Shown: positions 9,683 through 12,892 of the stretch, piece after piece
Numbering within the stretch: the stretch's first letter is position 1
How the letters are laid out: every line of letters begins with the position of its first letter
Origin: Saccoglossus kowalevskii
Taxonomy: Eukaryota; Hemichordata; Enteropneusta; Harrimaniidae
Direction of reading: 5' to 3'
Length of the DNA stretch: 12,892 bases
Assembly: GCF_000003605.2 (NCBI RefSeq)
Contig: NW_003106101.1
Coordinates: 22,274 to 35,165 of the forward strand
Translations under genes and position numbers: made by a program
Notes under the pieces: generated by a model
What the model saw: the letters and a program-made list of their open reading frames with translations, nothing else
Told to the model about the DNA's origin: nothing
Database searches by the model: none

Positions 9683-9684
9683 TG

Positions 9685-10346
9685 TAACTTGTACCTTATT
9701 TAAGTTTCACGGCTGACAGATCAACCATGGGGTTTCAAACAGTGAAAACTATACAGTTGGTTTGTTATGATCTAAAGAAATTTAAATACATAATTCTGTA
9801 AACAACTGAAAGACAAATGAATACTAAAACTGATTAGTAACTCCTGTCAGTCAAACATTAATTAAGTTGAATAACATGAATTAAGTTGCATAATTGTTCT
9901 TGTATGTGAACAACAAGCAAAAAATGGGAAACAATGAGCATTTCTCAAACAAGTTCTGTAATGAAACTCTTCAGATATAGGATACCACTGCAGGGTGTAG
10001 AATGTATGTACCCTTACAGACAAAACACAGAACCTAATATTCTTTTTATAAATGAAACGTGATACATGTCATATAATAGAAGTACACTATCAGTAAATTA
10101 TTTGAAAATTTCATACGTGATTATCAAATAAATATGCAAATTAGAAAAAATACAATCCCTGTATTTTATCTCATCAGTAAATTTTTTTTGATAATTTCAG
10201 ACCTGATTACCTAAAAAAATATGCAATCCCTGCATTTTATCTTCAAATTTGTATTTGTTTGAAATCATGCATTACTGAAGTGCTGTTTACCATTTCAGCT
10301 GAGTGCATAAAATATGATCAAATAAATCAAAGATAAATACCATTCC
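9685..10346 (-). other. Probable 3' UTR and downstream region of the TFG-like gene
   Basis: AT-rich, no coding potential seen. It lies between the stop codon at 10347-10349 and the end of the 47-bp array. It contains the diverged direct duplication at 10089-10242. Confidence 0.5.
10089..10242. repeat. Diverged direct duplication (about 83 and 70 bp)
   Basis: Copy one (10089-10171) and copy two (10173-10242) share, in order, ATCAGTAAATT, a GATAATTTCA/GAAAATTTCA block, a GATTA block, AAATATGCAA, then CAATCCCTG(T/C)ATTTTATCT. They are adjacent, so this is an old two-copy tandem duplication; copy two is shortened between AATATGC and AATCCC. Confidence 0.75.
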
Positions 10347-11496
10347 TTACATGTATCCATATCCTAGAGTTTGAGCTTTTCCACGACCCTGGCCAAAATT
10401 ATTTGTGTTTTGGAACTGACCAAACTGTGTTTGCTGCATATGGTTGTATGCAGCCATTTGTTGCTGATTCTGACTAACCGGTCCAAAATTTCTTGGTGGA
10501 TAGTTGCAATATTGATTCTGTGCAAATTGGTTTTGCATGCCGTATGATCTACGCTGGTTATGATATCCACTTCTCTGTTGATATTGACCTACATTCTGGT
10601 GATATTGACCTGCATTTTGTTGATATTGACTTGCATTCTGGTGATATTGACCTGCATTCTGGTGATATTGACCTGCATTCTGGTGATATTGACCTGCATT
10701 CTGGTGATATTGACCTGCATTATGTTGTTGTGCTGGCCAACATTGATATTGACCTACATTCTGTTGATATTGACCTGTATTATGTTGTTGAGGTGGGCAG
10801 AGTGGATATTGACCTGCATTCTGTTGAGGTGTTGTACAGTATGGATATTGACTAGCATTCTCTTGTTCAGGTGGGCAGAGCGGATATTGACCTGCATTCT
10901 GTTGAGATGTTGGACAGTATGGATATTGACCTGAATTCTGTTGCTGAGATGATGAACAGCGTTGATATTGATTAGCATTCTGTTGATTATAAGTTATCAT
11001 GTCTGATTGGAGACTAGATACAGATGGATTGCTTGGCGCTGATTTACTAGGCTCAATTTCTATAGCATCAGATGGTTGGTCATTATCGACAGAATCCTTC
11101 ATGATAGGTTCCACTCGTGCCTGTGGATTTGAGATTACTTTTCTTGACAAATCAGCTTCGGAAATGTCTTCTTCATTTATTTTATCATCATCTTTATTCA
11201 TTGTGTTATTAGAAGATGTGGCTTGTTGACAATCACTCTTTTCAGATATCTGTCCCTCATTATTGATTGAGGATTGACTTATTTCTTCCTGTACTTCATC
11301 TTCATTCTTGCTCAACTCCTCAACTATTGGACTACATATCTCATCATTTGAATTTGTTTCTTTTTCTTTCTTGACATCTTCATACCCTCTATACTGGATT
11401 GCATTTCTTACATCAGTTATTTGCTGCTCTACAAACTGGAGTTCATTCACAAGATGCTTATCAGAATCACTGATCATAGCTTTGAGAATTCTTTTT
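10347..11496 (-). CDS. TFG-like last coding exon, coiled coil and Q/Y-rich tail
   Basis: The acceptor tgtatttcttgcatttcag ends at 11497 and the exon runs to the TAA at 10349-10347. The open frame extends six codons further (MYFLHF), but those lie in the polypyrimidine tract of the acceptor and are not coding. The first base completes AG from the previous exon to give Arg. The tail has two kinds of repeat: longer units of about 12-16 residues (QYPYC or QYPLCPP followed by QQNAG or QENAS) and shorter QYHQNAG heptads. Several cysteines (CPTS, CPPE, CTTP, CPPQ) recur in the longer units, unusual for this kind of disordered tail. Confidence 0.85.
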
Positions 11497-11912
11497 CTGA
11501 AATGCAAGAAATACACAGATTGATTCAGCTCATTTATAGTGTTTCTCTAAAGCACAAACAAAATTAAATCATCACCATGGTGACAACATCACTGCATGGA
11601 TACTTATTTACTATGTACACAAGCTTCAACGAAATTGCAAATAATTTGATTTTTTTACCATTAGGAAATCAGCTTGTAGTGGTGCCAGGAATCTAATAGA
11701 ACTTCATCAACATAGAACTACATATCAGTCTGTAGTAGTGCTTATACATTATACATATGTCAATTAGCAAGTAGCCATGGGGGATCGCAGACTCACCTTT
11801 TGAACTGCATGACTTGAAGAAGGAGTTTCAAGTCGTCCAATCCATACTCTAAATCAATCAAAACATCTTCATCAGCTCCAAGTTTTACATCTTCATGTGT
11901 AACTACTTCCCC
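10347..11912 (-). CDS. TFG-like protein, C-terminal part (two exons)
   Basis: Joining 11912-11797 and 11496-10347 gives 421 residues ending in TAA. The first exon gives GEVVTHEDVKLGADED then LIDLEYGLDDL, which aligns with the end of the TFG PB1 domain (human: GKLLSNDEVTIKYKDEDGD, then LITIFDSSDL), including the acidic OPCA cluster. It continues into RKRILK (human SRILK), then a heptad-like helix at residues about 54-82 in the place of TFG's coiled coil. Residues 83-200 are acidic and serine-rich. Residues 208-421 are rich in Q, N, Y and G, with recurrent NAGQY. The end, NNFGQG...GYGYM, resembles the human end PPFGQG...GPGYR. TFG self-assembles at ER exit sites and helps organise COPII transport between ER and Golgi, so this protein probably acts in the cytosol there (inferred from the family). 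The PB1 part lacks the aromatic and GD residues of the classic motif. Human TFG is about 400 residues in total, so this homologue is longer. The first 55-60 residues lie beyond the right edge. Another PB1 or Q/Y-rich protein is possible. Confidence 0.68.
10580..10726 (-). repeat. 21-bp coding minisatellite, seven units encoding QYHQNAG-type heptads
   Basis: The plus strand reads GATATTGACCTGCATTCTGGT, or close variants, seven times without indels. The copies at 10643, 10664 and 10685 look identical. On the coding strand each gives seven residues such as HQNAGQY. The 21-bp length keeps the frame, so copy-number change would alter tail length by whole heptads. Less regular relatives of the unit continue to about 10990. 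Confidence 0.93.
11497..11796 (-). other. Intron of the TFG-like gene (300 bp, phase 2)
   Basis: The donor GTGAGT is at 11796-11791 and the acceptor TTTCAG ends at 11497. The codon AG|A (Arg) is split, and the frame is preserved only with this pair. No other feature was seen inside. Confidence 0.88.
11797..11912 (-). CDS. TFG-like exon encoding the end of the PB1 domain
   Basis: The exon is 116 bases: 38 codons plus AG. It is too short to appear as a long open frame. The acceptor is ctactcttag and the donor is gtgagt. Only one of the three frames is open, and that frame joins exactly to the frame of the next exon. The acidic cluster DEDVLIDLEYGLDDL is the PB1 OPCA-like segment. Confidence 0.85.
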
Positions 11913-12094
11913 CTAAGAGTAGCAAGTTAAGATAATTTAATTCATTTATTTTATGTAAACAGATCACAAGTATGTATATTATATGACTGTATTGGCATGT
12001 TCATATGTCAGTTGTAACCCAGCATTATGTCAAATTCAGGGTTGATGGTTTGGGTCAGCCTATGGGTTATTATGTAACATTATCAAGCATAGTA
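11913..12094 (-). other. Start of upstream intron, unique sequence
   Basis: AT-rich sequence between the PB1 exon and the tandem arrays. I found no candidate for the missing N-terminal TFG exon here; that exon should lie to the right of the window. Confidence 0.5.
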
Positions 12095-12575
12095 GACTCA
12101 GGGAATGACACACTCATCCAACACTGTAGACCAGAGTAATCCAAGGACTCAGGCAATGACACACTCATCCAACACTGTAGACCAGAGTAATCCAAGGACT
12201 CAGGCAATGACACACCCATCCAACATGTAGAGCAGAGTAATCCAAGGACTCAGGCAATGACACACCCATCCAACACTGTAGAGCAGAGTAATCCAAGGAC
12301 TCAGGGAATGATACACTCATCCAACACTGTAGACCAGAGTAATCCAAGGACTCAGGGAATGATACACTCATCCAACACTGTAGACCAGAGTAATCCAAGG
12401 ACTCAGGCAATGATACACTCATCCAACACTGTAGACCAGAGTAATCGCAGGACTCGGGCAATAACACATCCATCCAACACTGCAGACCAGAGTAATCCAA
12501 GGACTCAGGCAATGACACACCCATCCAACACTGTAGACCAGAGTAATCCAAGGACTGTCAAAGCCATCAGAAAAT
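12095..12575. repeat. 51-bp tandem array, nine units plus a hybrid end unit
   Basis: Units begin GACTCAGG(C/G)AATGA, continue CACTCATCCAACACTG and end TAGACCAGAGTAATCCAAG. Starts fall at 12095, 12146, 12197, 12247, 12298, 12349, 12400, 12451, 12502 and 12553, exact 51-base steps except one of 50. The third unit has lost one base (CCAACATG for CCAACACTG). The last unit, anchored at GTAGACC (12533), is a 43-bp hybrid with the next array. Open frames on both strands arise because 51 is a multiple of three. Confidence 0.95.
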
Positions 12576-12892
12576 GCAGACCAGCGAAACAGCAGAACTA
12601 CCAATGCCACCAGACCTTGTAGACCAGGTTAGCCAGGTGTCTGCCAAAGCCATTAGATCAAGTAGACCAGGGTAGCCAAGTGACTGCCAAAGCCATTAAA
12701 CCCTGTAGACAAGGTTGGCTAAACAACTGCCAATATCATTAGATCAAGTAGACCAGGGTAGCCAGGTGTCTGCCAAAGCCATTAGATCAAGTAGACCAGG
12801 TTAGCCAGGTGTCTGCCAAAGCCATTAAACCCTGTAGACCAGGTTAGCCAGGTGTCTGCCAAAGCCATTAGATCAAGTAGACCAGGTTAGCC
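12576..12892. repeat. 43-bp tandem array, runs off the window
   Basis: Units anchored on GTAGACCAGG start at 12619, 12662, 12705, 12748, 12791, 12834 and 12877, all exact 43-base steps. A diverged unit precedes them (12576-12618, GCAGACCAGC). Unit ends alternate between two types, AGATCAA and AAACCCT. The array continues past the right edge, so its full length is unknown. It presumably lies in an intron of the TFG-like gene. Confidence 0.94.

Larger units (their letters stand above)
7293..9684. repeat. 47-bp minisatellite, 50 units plus a decayed end unit
   Basis: Each unit opens with CCATACAATACACCAAG, passes through a CTATGCAGC core and ends in CCCTTAAATTT or CCCTTTAATTT. Unit starts fall at exact 47-base steps where I checked them (7293, 7340, 7387, 7434). 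From the first start to the start at 9638 is 2345 bases, which equals 50 units minus 5. One unit (about 9411-9452) lacks five bases (ACTGC), which accounts for the difference. A last, heavily diverged unit continues to about 9684. Copies differ at a few fixed sites: GC(A/G)CTATG or GTGCTATG, AGCTAACACTG, AGCCAACACTG, AGCCTGCACTG, AGCCTACCCTTC, AGCCACTACTG, and TTTCC or TTCCC. Open frames across the array are by-products of the repeat. Confidence 0.97.

Noticed and set aside
7293-9684. CRISPR-like regular array
   Set aside because: The units are contiguous with no unique spacers, the context is animal DNA with introns, and there are no cas genes.
10493-10978. Plus-strand frames of repeated ILTCILV or DIDLHSG, and a minus-strand frame at 10754-10978
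   Set aside because: They are other-frame readings of the 21-bp coding repeat of the TFG-like exon. The apparent hydrophobic stretches are artefacts, not membrane segments.
11497-11516. MYFLHF as the start of the Q/Y-rich protein
   Set aside because: These codons lie in the polypyrimidine tract and acceptor site. Using the acceptor at 11497 joins exactly, in phase, to the PB1-type exon at 11797-11912.
10347-11912. SS18/SYT-type or FUS/EWS-type identity for the Q/Y-rich protein
   Set aside because: The segment before the tail lacks the SS18 N-terminal domain pattern and has no RNA-recognition motif or RGG blocks. It aligns better with the PB1-coiled-coil part of TFG.
7293-12575. Common origin of the 47-bp and 51-bp repeats, suggested by the shared CCAACACTG
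   Set aside because: The shared stretch is only nine bases, occurs in only some 47-bp units, and the flanking parts of the units do not align.
12165-12622. Repeat-protein frames on both strands (DYSGLQCWM and SNTVDQSNPRTQ types)
   Set aside because: The 51-bp period keeps any frame open on both strands. Copies differ without regard to codon position, a 1-base deletion breaks the frame in one unit, and the region lies in an intron.

Overview
The window looks like animal nuclear DNA, most likely from a marine or other invertebrate bilaterian (a lophotrochozoan or an invertebrate deuterostome; the sequence does not decide which). It is AT-rich, with short coding exons bounded by GT...AG introns, long non-coding stretches and several minisatellites. 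There is no bacterial gene organisation.

Two genes can be supported, and they point toward each other. On the left, on the + strand, are the last four coding exons of a secretagogin-like hexa-EF-hand calcium sensor: 937-994, 1144-1203, 1300-1368 and 1757-1891. They carry EF-hands 5 and 6 and the stop codon; the earlier EF-hands lie to the left of the window. On the right, on the - strand, are the last two coding exons of a gene best read as TFG (Trk-fused gene, the ER-exit-site/COPII organiser): 11912-11797 and 11496-10347. They encode the end of a diverged PB1 domain, a coiled-coil-like segment, an acidic/serine-rich linker and a long Q/N/Y-rich low-complexity tail. The start of that gene lies beyond the right edge. 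The two genes show no functional link; they are simply convergent neighbours.

The 8.4 kb between the stop codons is non-coding as far as can be seen. It holds the secretagogin 3' UTR with candidate poly(A) signals (2065-2760), a region with possible LTR-like character and degenerate AGTCTTGGG motifs (3060-3600), a perfect (GAGAC)8 microsatellite (3611-3654), a paired NRF1-like and ZNF143/Staf-like promoter motif (5590-5644), and a very regular 47-bp minisatellite of 50 units plus a decayed end unit (7293-9684). A diverged direct duplication (10089-10242) lies in the probable 3' UTR of the TFG-like gene.

The right end (12095-12892) lies in an intron of the TFG-like gene. It holds two adjoining, homologous tandem arrays. 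The period switches from 51 bp to 43 bp through one hybrid unit, and the second array runs off the window. With the 21-bp coding repeat inside the TFG-like last exon, at least three separate tandem-repeat systems sit within about 5.6 kb. These repeat architectures, the low-complexity tail and the isolated promoter-like motif pair are the most unusual features. I found no evidence for a new multi-gene system.
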